DNA from: CAYVIB01 sp964451365
Lineage (GTDB): Bacteria > Pseudomonadota > Gammaproteobacteria > Pseudomonadales > Cellvibrionaceae
DNA: 64,000 nucleotides
Reading direction: 5' to 3'
Assembly (NCBI GenBank): GCA_964451365.1
Contig: CAYVIB010000004.1
Span: 62,001-126,000, forward strand
The notes beneath the pieces were generated by a model. It did not search any database and was not told the origin of the DNA. It was given only the letters and a program-made list of their open reading frames with translations. Below, piece after piece: positions 9,426 to 18,160 of this stretch (its first letter is position 1; each line of letters starts with the position of its first letter). Both the position numbers and the translations under genes were made by a program.

Positions 9426-10526
9426 ATGGCCCTCTCGCAACCACCGGCCATCGATGCGGCCAGGGTATCGGCCTATCAGGTGCCGACGGAAACGCCGGAA
9501 TCCGACGGCACCCTGCAGTGGGATTCCACCACGCTGGTGCTGGTTGAACTGGATGCGGGCGGCATCCACGGCATCGGTTACAGCTACGCCGATACCGCCA
9601 CCGCCAAGCTGATCCGGGACAAACTGCTGCCACTGGTGGAAGGCCGCGATCCCACCGGCATTCCGCAAATCTGGATGGCCATGCTCGGCAGCCTGCGCAA
9701 CCTGGGAAAAGCCGGCATCAGTGCCATGGCGGTATCCGCCGTGGATAACGCCCTGTGGGACCTGAAGGCAAAGCTGCTGAATACTTCCGTGGCCGGTTTA
9801 CTCGGCGATGCCAGGCCCGCCATTCCCGCCTACGGCAGCGGCGGATTTACCTCCTATTCGTCAAAGCAACTGCAACAACAGGTTGAGCGCTGGAACGAAA
9901 AAAATTTTCGCTTCGTCAAAATCAAAGTGGGTCGCCAGCCGGGCGAGGATATCCGGCGGGTGGAACTGACAAGGGAAAAGCTCAGGGACCGGGTGGAATT
10001 ATTCGTCGACGCCAACGGCGCCTACACCCTGAAACAGGCGCTGTTTTATGCCGACACGTTTGCCGAATACGGTGTCACCTGGTTTGAAGAGCCCGTACCC
10101 TCCACCAACCTCGGGGGCCTGAACCTGATGCGCAACCGCGCCCCGGCCGGCATGCATATCAGCGCCGGCGAATACGGCTATGACCTGGTCTACTTCACCC
10201 GCATGCTGTTGGCCGGTGCGGTGGATGTACTGCAGGCGGACGCCACCCGTTGCGCGGGTATCACCGGTTTTATGGGCGCGGCGGCGTTGTGCGAGGGCTT
10301 CGATATTCCCCTGTCGAGTCACTGCGCGCCGGCCCTGCACGTGCACGCCTGTTGCGCCGCCCGTCCCGCTTGCCACCTGGAATATTTTTACGACCATGCG
10401 CGCATAGAAAATGAATTATTCGATGGCGCGCCGGCGGTTGTCGAAGGCATGTTGTCACCGGCCCGGGAGCGGCCCGGTTTCGGGCTGGAATTCAAACACG
10501 CGGATGCCCGCGCGTACGCAATTTAG
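9426..10526 (+). CDS. enolase-superfamily (mandelate racemase/muconate-lactonizing type) enzyme
   Basis: 366-residue enzyme. The capping domain is followed by a TIM-like barrel with the superfamily residues: FVKIKVG (general-base Lys region, about 166), LFVDANGAY (metal Asp, about 193), WFEEPVPS (metal Glu, about 220), SAGEYGYD (about 245) and a late SSHCAPALH. These enzymes abstract a proton alpha to a carboxylate and often dehydrate sugar acids or racemise. A longer frame begins at 9351 inside the upstream gene, but the ATG at 9426 directly after its stop was preferred. The FAD/Fe-S oxidoreductase and TPP enzyme beside it suggest a 2-hydroxy/2-keto acid pathway. Confidence 0.85.
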   Translation: MALSQPPAIDAARVSAYQVPTETPESDGTLQWDSTTLVLVELDAGGIHGIGYSYADTATAKLIRDKLLPLVEGRDPTGIPQIWMAMLGSLRNLGKAGISAMAVSAVDNALWDLKAKLLNTSVAGLLGDARPAIPAYGSGGFTSYSSKQLQQQVERWNEKNFRFVKIKVGRQPGEDIRRVELTREKLRDRVELFVDANGAYTLKQALFYADTFAEYGVTWFEEPVPSTNLGGLNLMRNRAPAGMHISAGEYGYDLVYFTRMLLAGAVDVLQADATRCAGITGFMGAAALCEGFDIPLSSHCAPALHVHACCAARPACHLEYFYDHARIENELFDGAPAVVEGMLSPARERPGFGLEFKHADARAYAI

Positions 10527-10556
10527 AAACCGCACGGCTTACAGGAGAACCGGCAC

Positions 10557-13499
10557 ATGAACGAATATGTCACGCCCAATTCCAGATTCGCCATTGATGC
10601 CGATGGGCTGGAACGCCGCCTCAAGGAACAGGTGCGCGGCGAGGTGCGGTTCGACACCACCAGCCGCGCTCTCTATGCGACGGACGCCTCCAATTATCGC
10701 CAGACACCTATCGGCGTGGTCATTCCCAGGGACGAGGAGGACGTAATCACCGCCATGGCCGCCTGTCATGAATTCAAGGCGCCGGTGCTGCCACGCGGCG
10801 CCGGCACCAGCCTGTGCGGACAGACCTGCAATGTCGCGGTTATTTTTGATTTTTCCAAATACATGAACCGCATTATCAAACTCGACCCGGAATCGAAAAC
10901 CGCGCTGGTACAACCGGGGGTTGTCCTGGATGACCTGCGCGCGGCGGCCGAGCAATATCACCTCACCTTCGCACCCGATCCGTCCACCCACAACCACAAC
11001 ACGCTCGGCGGCATGATCGGCAACAACTCCTGCGGCCCGCATTCGGTACTCGGCGGACGGACTTCCGACAACGTCATCGCTCTGGATATCCTGACTTACG
11101 ACGGCCATCGTTTTACCGTCGGCGATACCGGCTGGGACACGCTGCAGGCCATCATGTCGCAGGGTGGCCGCCGGGCGGAAATTTATCACGGCCTGCTCGA
11201 ACTGGGGCGCACCTACGCGCCGGAAATACGTGAGCGCTACCCCGATATCCCCCGCCGCGTATCCGGCTACAACCTGCCGGAGCTGCTCAACGAAAATCGT
11301 TTTAATGTCGCCCGCGCTCTTGTCGGTTCCGAGGGCACCTGCTGCATGGTATTGAACGCGCGGGTGCAACTAGTGGACAGCCCGCCCGAACGGGTATTGC
11401 TCGCCATCGGCTACGAGAGCGTTTACGCGGCAGCAGACGATATACCCACTGTGATGAACGCCGGCTCCATTGCCACCGAAGGCATTGACAACAAACTGGT
11501 CGAGGATATGCAACTGATCGGCTTGCATCCCAAAAACATCGATTTGCTACCCGAAGGCGCCGGCTGGTTGCTGGCGGAATTTGGTGGCGAAACCCAAAAG
11601 GAAGCCACACAAAAAGCGAAGGACCTGATGGCCGAACTACGCCAAAAGGAAAACCCGCCGTCGATGAAACTGTTCACCAGCGAAGAGCGCGAGCAGCAGA
11701 TCTGGACCGTGCGCAAGTCCGGCCTCGGCGCCACCGCGCACGTGCCACATAGTGATATCACCTGGGAGGGTTGGGAGGATTCCGCCGTGCCGCCGGAAAA
11801 CCTGGGCCATTACCTGCGCGGCCTGCGCGACCTGTTCAAGCGTTTCAGCTACGAGGGGGATTTGTACGGCCACTTCGGTCAGGGCTGCGTGCACACGCGC
11901 ATCAACTTTGACCTGGAAACCAAACCGGGTATCGAAAAATACAAACGCTTTATGGACGAAGCCACCGACCTGGTATTGAAGCATGGCGGTTCACTCTCCG
12001 GCGAGCACGGCGACGGACAATCCAAAGCGCAATTTCTCGGCAAAATGTACGGCCGCAAATTGATTCGCGCTTTCCAGGAATTTAAATCGATTTGGGACCC
12101 GGACTGGAAAATGAATCCCGGCAAGGTGGTTTCGCCCTATCGCATCGACCAGAACCTGCGCCTGGGGACGCATTACAACCCCATGGTGCCGGAAACCCAC
12201 TTTAAATATCCGCGGGATAACGGCGATTTTCCCCGGGCCATTTTGCGCTGCGTGGGCGTGGGCGAATGTCGCAAACACAACGCCGGCACCATGTGCCCAA
12301 GTTATATGGCCACCATGGAAGAAATGCATTCCACCCGGGGCCGCGCGCGGCTGCTGTTTGAAATGCTGCAGGGCGATGTTATCAAGGACGGCTGGCACGA
12401 CGAGGGCGTGAAGGAATCGCTGGACCTTTGCCTGTCGTGCAAGGGTTGCCTGAAGGAATGCCCGGTGGATGTGGATATGGCCACCTACAAAGCCGAATTT
12501 ATGGCCCACTACTATGAAGGTAAACTGCACCCGCGTACGGACTACGCCTACGGGCTGATATTCCGCTGGCTGAAACTGGGATCGATGATGCCGCGCACGG
12601 CGAACTTTTTCAGTGGCACGCGCCCGTTTTCCAACTGGCTTAAATCCGCCGCCGGCATGACGCACGAGCGGGAAATTCCAAAACTGGCGAACCAATCCTT
12701 TACCCGCTGGTTTTTTTTGCGCCAAAGGAAACAGGAAAAAAACAAACAGGAAGCGAAAAAGCAGGTGCTCCTGTGGCCGGATACCTTTAACAACTACCTT
12801 CACCCCGGCAGCGCCAAAGCGGCTGTGACGGTGCTCGAAGCGGCCGGCTTCGACGTTATCGTCCCGCGCGCGGGTTTATGTTGTGGCCGACCGCTTTACG
12901 AATTCGGCATGCTAAAACTGGCGAGGAAAAAACTCGAACAGATTATGCGGCAACTCGACCAACCGCTGCGCGATGGGATTCCCATTGTGGTGCTGGAACC
13001 TTCCTGCGCCTCCGTGTTTCGCAACGAGGCAAAAAACCTGTTGCCCTTTCATGAACAAATCCGACGCCTGCAGTCGCAGACATATTTGTTGAGTGAGTTT
13101 CTAAAAGAACACGCACCGGACTTTAAGGTACCCGCCCTTCGTCGCAGTGCGCTGGTCCACGGTCACTGTCACCACAAAGCGGTGATGGGCATGGATGCGG
13201 AAATGCAAACGCTGGACGATATGGAAGTGAATAGCACGCTGTTGGATTCCGGTTGTTGTGGCATGGCCGGTTCGTTCGGTTTTGAAAAGGAAAAATACGA
13301 GGTTTCGATAAAAATCGGTGAACGTGTTCTGTTACCCAAAGTGCGCGAGGCGGATATCAACACACTGATTATTGCCGATGGCTTCAGTTGCCGAGAACAA
13401 ATCGCCCAATGCACCGGACGGAAAACGCTGCACCTGGCGGAAGTGATTCAAATGGCGCTCGAACAGAATCCCGAAAAACCGAAGGAGAGTCAGGCATGA
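10557..13499 (+). CDS. FAD-binding and 4Fe-4S oxidoreductase (GlcD-GlcF fusion / D-lactate dehydrogenase-like)
   Basis: 980-residue fusion. Residues about 30-540 form a PCMH-type FAD domain with LPRGAGTSLCGQ and IGNNSCGPHS for FAD, then the C-terminal FAD-oxidase domain with SGEHGDGQ. Residues about 560-690 hold two ferredoxin-like clusters, CLSCKGCLKECP being the second. The C-terminus has two CCG-type cysteine-rich domains (AGLCCGRPLYEFG and LDSGCCGMAGSFG) as in GlpC/GlcF and heterodisulfide reductase subunits. Such fusions oxidise 2-hydroxy acids at the membrane. AGGAG precedes the ATG. Its last codons overlap the SDR gene as ATGA. Confidence 0.9.
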   Translation: MNEYVTPNSRFAIDADGLERRLKEQVRGEVRFDTTSRALYATDASNYRQTPIGVVIPRDEEDVITAMAACHEFKAPVLPRGAGTSLCGQTCNVAVIFDFSKYMNRIIKLDPESKTALVQPGVVLDDLRAAAEQYHLTFAPDPSTHNHNTLGGMIGNNSCGPHSVLGGRTSDNVIALDILTYDGHRFTVGDTGWDTLQAIMSQGGRRAEIYHGLLELGRTYAPEIRERYPDIPRRVSGYNLPELLNENRFNVARALVGSEGTCCMVLNARVQLVDSPPERVLLAIGYESVYAAADDIPTVMNAGSIATEGIDNKLVEDMQLIGLHPKNIDLLPEGAGWLLAEFGGETQKEATQKAKDLMAELRQKENPPSMKLFTSEEREQQIWTVRKSGLGATAHVPHSDITWEGWEDSAVPPENLGHYLRGLRDLFKRFSYEGDLYGHFGQGCVHTRINFDLETKPGIEKYKRFMDEATDLVLKHGGSLSGEHGDGQSKAQFLGKMYGRKLIRAFQEFKSIWDPDWKMNPGKVVSPYRIDQNLRLGTHYNPMVPETHFKYPRDNGDFPRAILRCVGVGECRKHNAGTMCPSYMATMEEMHSTRGRARLLFEMLQGDVIKDGWHDEGVKESLDLCLSCKGCLKECPVDVDMATYKAEFMAHYYEGKLHPRTDYAYGLIFRWLKLGSMMPRTANFFSGTRPFSNWLKSAAGMTHEREIPKLANQSFTRWFFLRQRKQEKNKQEAKKQVLLWPDTFNNYLHPGSAKAAVTVLEAAGFDVIVPRAGLCCGRPLYEFGMLKLARKKLEQIMRQLDQPLRDGIPIVVLEPSCASVFRNEAKNLLPFHEQIRRLQSQTYLLSEFLKEHAPDFKVPALRRSALVHGHCHHKAVMGMDAEMQTLDDMEVNSTLLDSGCCGMAGSFGFEKEKYEVSIKIGERVLLPKVREADINTLIIADGFSCREQIAQCTGRKTLHLAEVIQMALEQNPEKPKESQA

Positions 13500-14479
13500 C
13501 AAAAAAAATTCCCTATAAAACTGTTGTCATCACCGGCGCATCCGCCGGCATCGGGCGGGCCGCCGCGCATGAATTCGCCCGTCAGGGCGCCGCCATCGGC
13601 CTGCTCGCGCGGGGCCGGGAAGGTTTACAACAGGCGGCCGGGGAGGTGGAGCAACTCGGTGGCAAGGCGCTGGTTATTCCCACCGATGTGGCCAACTATG
13701 AGGAAGTCGAAGCCGCCGCAAGACAGGTGGAAGAATATTTCGGTCCCATCGATGTGTGGGTGAATGATGCCATGGCCACCATCTTCAGTCCGTTCGACCA
13801 GATTGAACCCAGGGACTTCAAACGCGCAACGGAAGTAACCTATCTCGGCTATGTGTGGGGTACGCATGTGGCGCTGTCGCGAATGAAAACGCGCAACAAG
13901 GGCGTGATTATTCAGGTGGGTTCCGCCCTCGCCTATCGCGCCATTCCGTTGCAGTCCGCCTATTGCGGCGCCAAGCACGCCACTCGCGGTTTTACCGATT
14001 CGATTCGCAGTGAATTGCTGCACGAGGGTAGCAATGTTCATATCACGATGGTGCAAATGCCGGCGGTTAACACGCCGCAGTTTACCTGGGCCAGGAACAA
14101 ACTCTCGCGCAAACCGCAGCCGGTACCGCCGGTTTTTCAGCCTGAAGTGGCCGCGCGGGCAATTGAATGGTCCGCCCGGCATCGCCGCCGGGAATTGCTC
14201 GTGGGAGGAAGTGTCTGGAAAGCCGTGTGGGCGAATAAATTTATACCGGGTTTTCTGGACCGGCTTTTGTCCCGCAAGGCGTATTCCGGACAAAAACGGG
14301 ACGAAGCAGCCGTACCCGGCCGGCCCGATAATTTATGGTCGCCGGTCAGTGGCAAACACCGCACACATGGCCCGTTTGATAATCAGGCGCAGGATTCCAG
14401 TGTCGCGTTATTATTCAGTACGGGAAGCAAGCAGGTTGCGGCCGGCGACGGGGAATTGTGGCATTCCAAAAAGCACTGA
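13496..14479 (+). CDS. short-chain dehydrogenase/reductase
   Basis: 327-residue SDR. The nucleotide-binding motif is TGASAGIG (Thr13-Gly20), the usual NNAG is VNDA (Asn90), and the catalytic set is Ser143, Tyr156 and Lys160 (SAYCGAKHA). A C-terminal extension of about 70 residues beyond the core is typical of the SDR group annotated as extended membrane-associated SDRs. The ATG chosen overlaps the previous stop (ATGA), so it is the last gene of the TPP/enolase/FAD operon. Substrate unknown. Confidence 0.9.
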   Translation: MTKKIPYKTVVITGASAGIGRAAAHEFARQGAAIGLLARGREGLQQAAGEVEQLGGKALVIPTDVANYEEVEAAARQVEEYFGPIDVWVNDAMATIFSPFDQIEPRDFKRATEVTYLGYVWGTHVALSRMKTRNKGVIIQVGSALAYRAIPLQSAYCGAKHATRGFTDSIRSELLHEGSNVHITMVQMPAVNTPQFTWARNKLSRKPQPVPPVFQPEVAARAIEWSARHRRRELLVGGSVWKAVWANKFIPGFLDRLLSRKAYSGQKRDEAAVPGRPDNLWSPVSGKHRTHGPFDNQAQDSSVALLFSTGSKQVAAGDGELWHSKKH

Positions 14480-14498
14480 TGGTATTTTCCATCATTGA

Positions 14499-15140
14499 TT
14501 ATCGGATAACCTGCAAAAAAAGCCGGTGGTTGTTGCTGCGGCCCAGATAGCGGCACTCCCGCTTAAACAGTTTTTTCCATTCCCTGAACGCCTTGTATTC
14601 GTGGTGTTGCCAGCCTTCATAACCGAAAAACTCGTCAAATAAAATAATCGTATCGGGTACGATTAAATTATTGCACTCCGCCAATATGGTTTTGGCGCTG
14701 GAGTAAATATCCGAATCCACATGAACAAAGCTCAGAGGGGCGGTTTGTTGTCGAGCCCATCGCGCGACGGTATCGTCAAACCATCCTTTCACGATTTGTA
14801 CTCGCTTGTCAGAAAACTTCGGCACCTCGCAACTAAAATGTCCCGGCGGATGGTTCTTGTCCCAGGCTTCGGGCAGACCTTCAAAGCTGTCGAATAACGT
14901 GAAAGTTGTATCAGCAGGAAGATAATCCAGAAAAAAGCGGGCGGTTCCGCCGGTGTGCACGCCGAATTCGGCCCAATTACCCGGCGCCTTTAGTTTCAGT
15001 ACAGTTTTAATTGCCGCTTCCCGTGTTTTTCGACTTCCACCGACAACCGGAACTTTTCTTAGAGAGGCGGTCATGTAGGACGGCCCGGTGTTAAAAGTCG
15101 CAACTTTTTCTATTGCCTTATCGGGAGTGTCCATAATCAT
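14499..15140 (-). CDS. TylF/MycF-type SAM-dependent O-methyltransferase
   Basis: 213-residue methyltransferase. Motif I is WAEFGVHTGGTARFF, then TLFDSFEGLPEAW, a metal-ligand-like FVHVDSDIYSS segment and IILFDEFFGYEGW. This pattern matches the TylF/macrocin O-methyltransferase family, which methylates sugar hydroxyls, including in glycan clusters. It lies 92 bp downstream of the multidomain glycosyltransferase and on the same strand, so a role in decorating a polysaccharide or glycoprotein is plausible. Confidence 0.85.
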   Translation of the reverse strand: MIMDTPDKAIEKVATFNTGPSYMTASLRKVPVVGGSRKTREAAIKTVLKLKAPGNWAEFGVHTGGTARFFLDYLPADTTFTLFDSFEGLPEAWDKNHPPGHFSCEVPKFSDKRVQIVKGWFDDTVARWARQQTAPLSFVHVDSDIYSSAKTILAECNNLIVPDTIILFDEFFGYEGWQHHEYKAFREWKKLFKRECRYLGRSNNHRLFLQVIR

Positions 15141-15232
15141 CGTTCCTTATGTTTGTTTTTATTCAAACTATGGAAAGCGTTGTGTCAATGCTAACTGCAT
15201 CAAAAACGCTACTTCATCAACTGACAACGATG

Positions 15233-17878
15233 CTATAACGCGAATTTCGTTGTTTTTCCTTTCGCTCCCGCCGCCAGTTCGACGGCTGTTCCCACACTCT
15301 CCTCCAACCACGTTTGCAACCAGCAGTTGCCCAACGACTGCCGGATGTGCTCGCGCCGGTTAAACCAAAACTCCCTCTGTTCCGCAATGGCCGCAATGGA
15401 TTCGGCAATTTGCCGGGGAGAGTCCACCAGGTAACCATTGTCGTTGTGACGCACAAAGGATGAAGCCCAGCCGCAGTTTGTTGCTATCACCGGCACGCCT
15501 GTCGCCAGGGCCTCAAACAATGCATTGGGTCCCGCGGCCAGCTCCGCGGTAATAACCAGGCAATCAATTTGTTTGAACAGGCCGGGGTATTCCGCATGCG
15601 AGTATTTGGATCGAGGGAAATAGCGGCAATCAAAACCCAGTTCCTGGATGGCCTTTTGTGTCGACAGGAGGCGATCACCAATCAGGTGCGTATTTAGCGC
15701 CAGTTTACCTTCCAAAAGCTTTAAGCCTTCCATCAACCAGGATAAACGTTTTACCTCGCGTCCATCGTAATTAACCGGGCGCCCGGCCCAGGCCACGGTA
15801 AAAGTGCCGGGCATTTTCTCCCGCAAGGTAAAGTGCCGGTGCGCTCCCATGGGTCGTATCATCAAGTGCTGACCGGACAAATCAATTCCGGAAGCTTGAA
15901 TGATCCGCTTTTGCTCCATGTTCGTTAAACACAAGGCACCCGCTTCGCTTATGCCGTGGCGATCCCCGCCTGTGCGGTAGCAATCCTCGTCAAACTGATC
16001 ATGAATTTGTATTAACGTACGCGACAGGTCCGGGGAGCGAACAGCTTCCTTCGCACGTAAAAATATCCAGGCATCACTGTACCGGTAGGGTTTGTCGGAG
16101 GCGAGAACGGAAACGCCGGGAACAGACAAACTCGCGTAGTATTTTTTCAGGTCTTCGAACAACCAGCCCTTATTCTCGGCAACCACGTTAATGGTGGTTT
16201 GCGGTTTTTTCGCTTGCTTCCTGCTAACACTATTGATACTTACCACCTTGCCGCGGCTTCTCAAATCCTCGTTTTTGCTGTTGAGCAATTGCGCCACGCG
16301 GCCGCAGTCCTTCACATCCTCCATTGTCCACTGGTTTTGCATAAGGTAATAAATATACGCTTCGCGACAGTCAGTAACCTCCGGGCCCGAAAAGAATTGA
16401 TCCAGTTCACGCCAGTGGTTTGGCAGGGAGTTCATAAACGGGCTGAGCCCTTCCCGGGGCCAGATGTTTTTGCCCAGAACGATTGCGGGAACATCCCACA
16501 GGAAACCATCGTGCACGACATTGCTATTGATGGAAATAATTCCCCGGCAGGTGCCGGTCTTGAGTATCTGGTGAATGTTTCCACCGCTGTGGTGACGCAG
16601 GATATCTTTTTTCCGCCTTAACCGCAGGAGCAGTTGCTGGTTTTGTTTTTTGGCATCCGAAGGATGCTGTTTAAACACCACGGGAATGGAGGGGTTCCAG
16701 CGACTGACGTAATCAATCAGCGCCTGCATGCGCTTCAGTCCGGCCGGTGCATGGCGTTCGATATTGGTATCCCGTTCCAGTTGCAGGGGGCAAAGCAAAA
16801 ATTCTTCCGGCAGGTCTTCCACCGGCGGCGCGGTGGTCAGCATGTACTCGCTGCTGGCGGAGTTTTGCCGGCGCAGGGAGTCCAGATATTGGTGAACCAG
16901 AATCTGCTGTGGCTCGTTGAGCGCTTCCCCCCGGTAACAAAACGGCGCGATATGAGAATCGGCGTTGATGCCGAGGTAGCTCACCTGGAAAGCTTCTCGC
17001 GGCAACCACCCGTGCTCGCAGTAAACCACATTTTTCTGCTTGTGGTAGCGGCGACCATTCCAGACCACGCGAACCACGTCTTTTTGGCCGTTGCCCCGGG
17101 TGATACTGCGCGATACCTGGTAACCCAGCTCCTGTGCAGAGTGCGCAATGGTATCAAGAAAAACGCCGATCAGGTTTCCATGATGTTTCTCAATTTCAAG
17201 TTTCATACTTACCGGCTCCCGGTTTTTACCTGACTGTTTGAAAGATTGGGCGGTTTGCTGCCTCGGTTGCGGCGCTTGCTGCTCGATAAAATATTTGAGG
17301 TCCTGCTTCGGGAATGCTGTGAGCAAGCTGCCCGGGCTTAGATTGACGATGTTGGCACCATATTCATAAGCTGCCTGGTTCAGGCGCTGATATTCCAGAT
17401 CAATTTGCCGTAGATTTTTGCTGAGGGGATGGCGGCCCGAGCGGGCAAAAAAATGGTGCTCGGTAAAATCAACGCCGATCAAACCGATACGCTTTGCCCC
17501 CATATATAAAGCGAGACACAAAGCCACATACGGCGAGTTACGCGTAAATGGCAAGCCTTTGCTGCCGGAGAAATCCGTATCGCCACGTTTGCCCAGTGGA
17601 AAACGGACAATATGTGGATGTTTGATGTTTAAACTAAGTTGCGTAAACAGTGCTTTGGCCTTGCTGTTTTCCACGTAATGAAACCGATCGTCCTTGAATT
17701 GGTTTCTGGAGTTCAATACCACCAGGTAATCCGGAGTAAAATGCCGTCCCACATCATTAACGCCGATGGTGATTGAATCTGCGGGAGGACTGAAATCTTT
17801 TAGCGACTGGCCGCAGCCGCAAACGATAATAGTCTGGCCTCTGTGCAAATCTTTAAAATCGATAAATTTGTTTGGCAT
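15233..17878 (-). CDS. multidomain glycosyltransferase (DUF115-like + middle domain + GT4)
   Basis: 881-residue protein that seems to join three units. Residues 1-215 resemble the DUF115/Maf-type sugar-nucleotide fold (TIIVCGCGQSLKDF, GVNDVGRHFTPDYLVVLNS, RIGLIGVDFTEHHFF). Residues about 225-570 resemble capsule-export/GT-B proteins (VYCEHGWLPREAFQ, VVFKQHPSDAKKQ, ISINSNVVHDG). Residues about 590-880 are a GT4-like domain (FTVAWAGRPVNYDGREVKR, then FEALATGVPVIATNCGW). Such proteins act in lipopolysaccharide, capsule or flagellin glycosylation. ATG start at 17876-17878. It is on the same strand as the following methyltransferase. Confidence 0.75.
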   Translation of the reverse strand: MPNKFIDFKDLHRGQTIIVCGCGQSLKDFSPPADSITIGVNDVGRHFTPDYLVVLNSRNQFKDDRFHYVENSKAKALFTQLSLNIKHPHIVRFPLGKRGDTDFSGSKGLPFTRNSPYVALCLALYMGAKRIGLIGVDFTEHHFFARSGRHPLSKNLRQIDLEYQRLNQAAYEYGANIVNLSPGSLLTAFPKQDLKYFIEQQAPQPRQQTAQSFKQSGKNREPVSMKLEIEKHHGNLIGVFLDTIAHSAQELGYQVSRSITRGNGQKDVVRVVWNGRRYHKQKNVVYCEHGWLPREAFQVSYLGINADSHIAPFCYRGEALNEPQQILVHQYLDSLRRQNSASSEYMLTTAPPVEDLPEEFLLCPLQLERDTNIERHAPAGLKRMQALIDYVSRWNPSIPVVFKQHPSDAKKQNQQLLLRLRRKKDILRHHSGGNIHQILKTGTCRGIISINSNVVHDGFLWDVPAIVLGKNIWPREGLSPFMNSLPNHWRELDQFFSGPEVTDCREAYIYYLMQNQWTMEDVKDCGRVAQLLNSKNEDLRSRGKVVSINSVSRKQAKKPQTTINVVAENKGWLFEDLKKYYASLSVPGVSVLASDKPYRYSDAWIFLRAKEAVRSPDLSRTLIQIHDQFDEDCYRTGGDRHGISEAGALCLTNMEQKRIIQASGIDLSGQHLMIRPMGAHRHFTLREKMPGTFTVAWAGRPVNYDGREVKRLSWLMEGLKLLEGKLALNTHLIGDRLLSTQKAIQELGFDCRYFPRSKYSHAEYPGLFKQIDCLVITAELAAGPNALFEALATGVPVIATNCGWASSFVRHNDNGYLVDSPRQIAESIAAIAEQREFWFNRREHIRQSLGNCWLQTWLEESVGTAVELAAGAKGKTTKFAL

Positions 17879-17921
17879 GTAATTTAAGTGATGTAAGAAA
17901 GTTATTAATGGAGGGCCGGTG

Positions 17922-18146
17922 TTAACCCCCTCCTAACCTCCCCCTTGAAAGGGGGAGGAACCGGACTGCACCACGATCATTTATTCATTCGAGCGGCCGC
18001 ACCCTGAAAAGGAGGAAGAGCCAAATCGCAACACGATCATTCATTCAAGCGCCCCTCCTCCTGAAAAGAAGGACGAACCGAATCGCAACACGATCATTCA
18101 TTCGGGCGCCCCTCCCCCTGGCAAGGGGGAGGTTGGGAGGGGGTAA
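17922..18146. repeat. 225-bp repeat island bounded by inverted repeats (MITE-like)
   Basis: The left end, 17922-17946, and the right end, 18123-18146, are inverted copies (ACCCCCTCCYAACCTCCCCC core) differing at about two positions. Between them an approximately 60-bp unit containing CACGATCAT recurs at 17972, 18032 and 18089 (periods 60 and 57). Each unit is linked by short GC-rich CCTCC/GGAGG stems. No ORF is present. The architecture suggests a non-autonomous mobile element or a composite of REP-like units, inserted just downstream of the injection-system operon. Confidence 0.7.
18111..18132 (-). terminator. GC-rich hairpin downstream of the eCIS operon
   Basis: CCTCCCCCT and AGGGGGAGG form a perfect 9-bp stem with a 4-nt loop, about 30 bp past the last stop codon (18161) of the operon. 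It forms the right tip of the repeat island. No clear U-run follows, so termination is an inference from position and stem strength. Confidence 0.4.
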
Positions 18147-18160
18147 AGGGGTAAATCTCT

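Noticed and set aside
17960..18110. Possible CRISPR array from regularly spaced repeats
   Set aside because: Repeats are imperfect, only three, with no unique spacers of constant length, and no cas genes are nearby.
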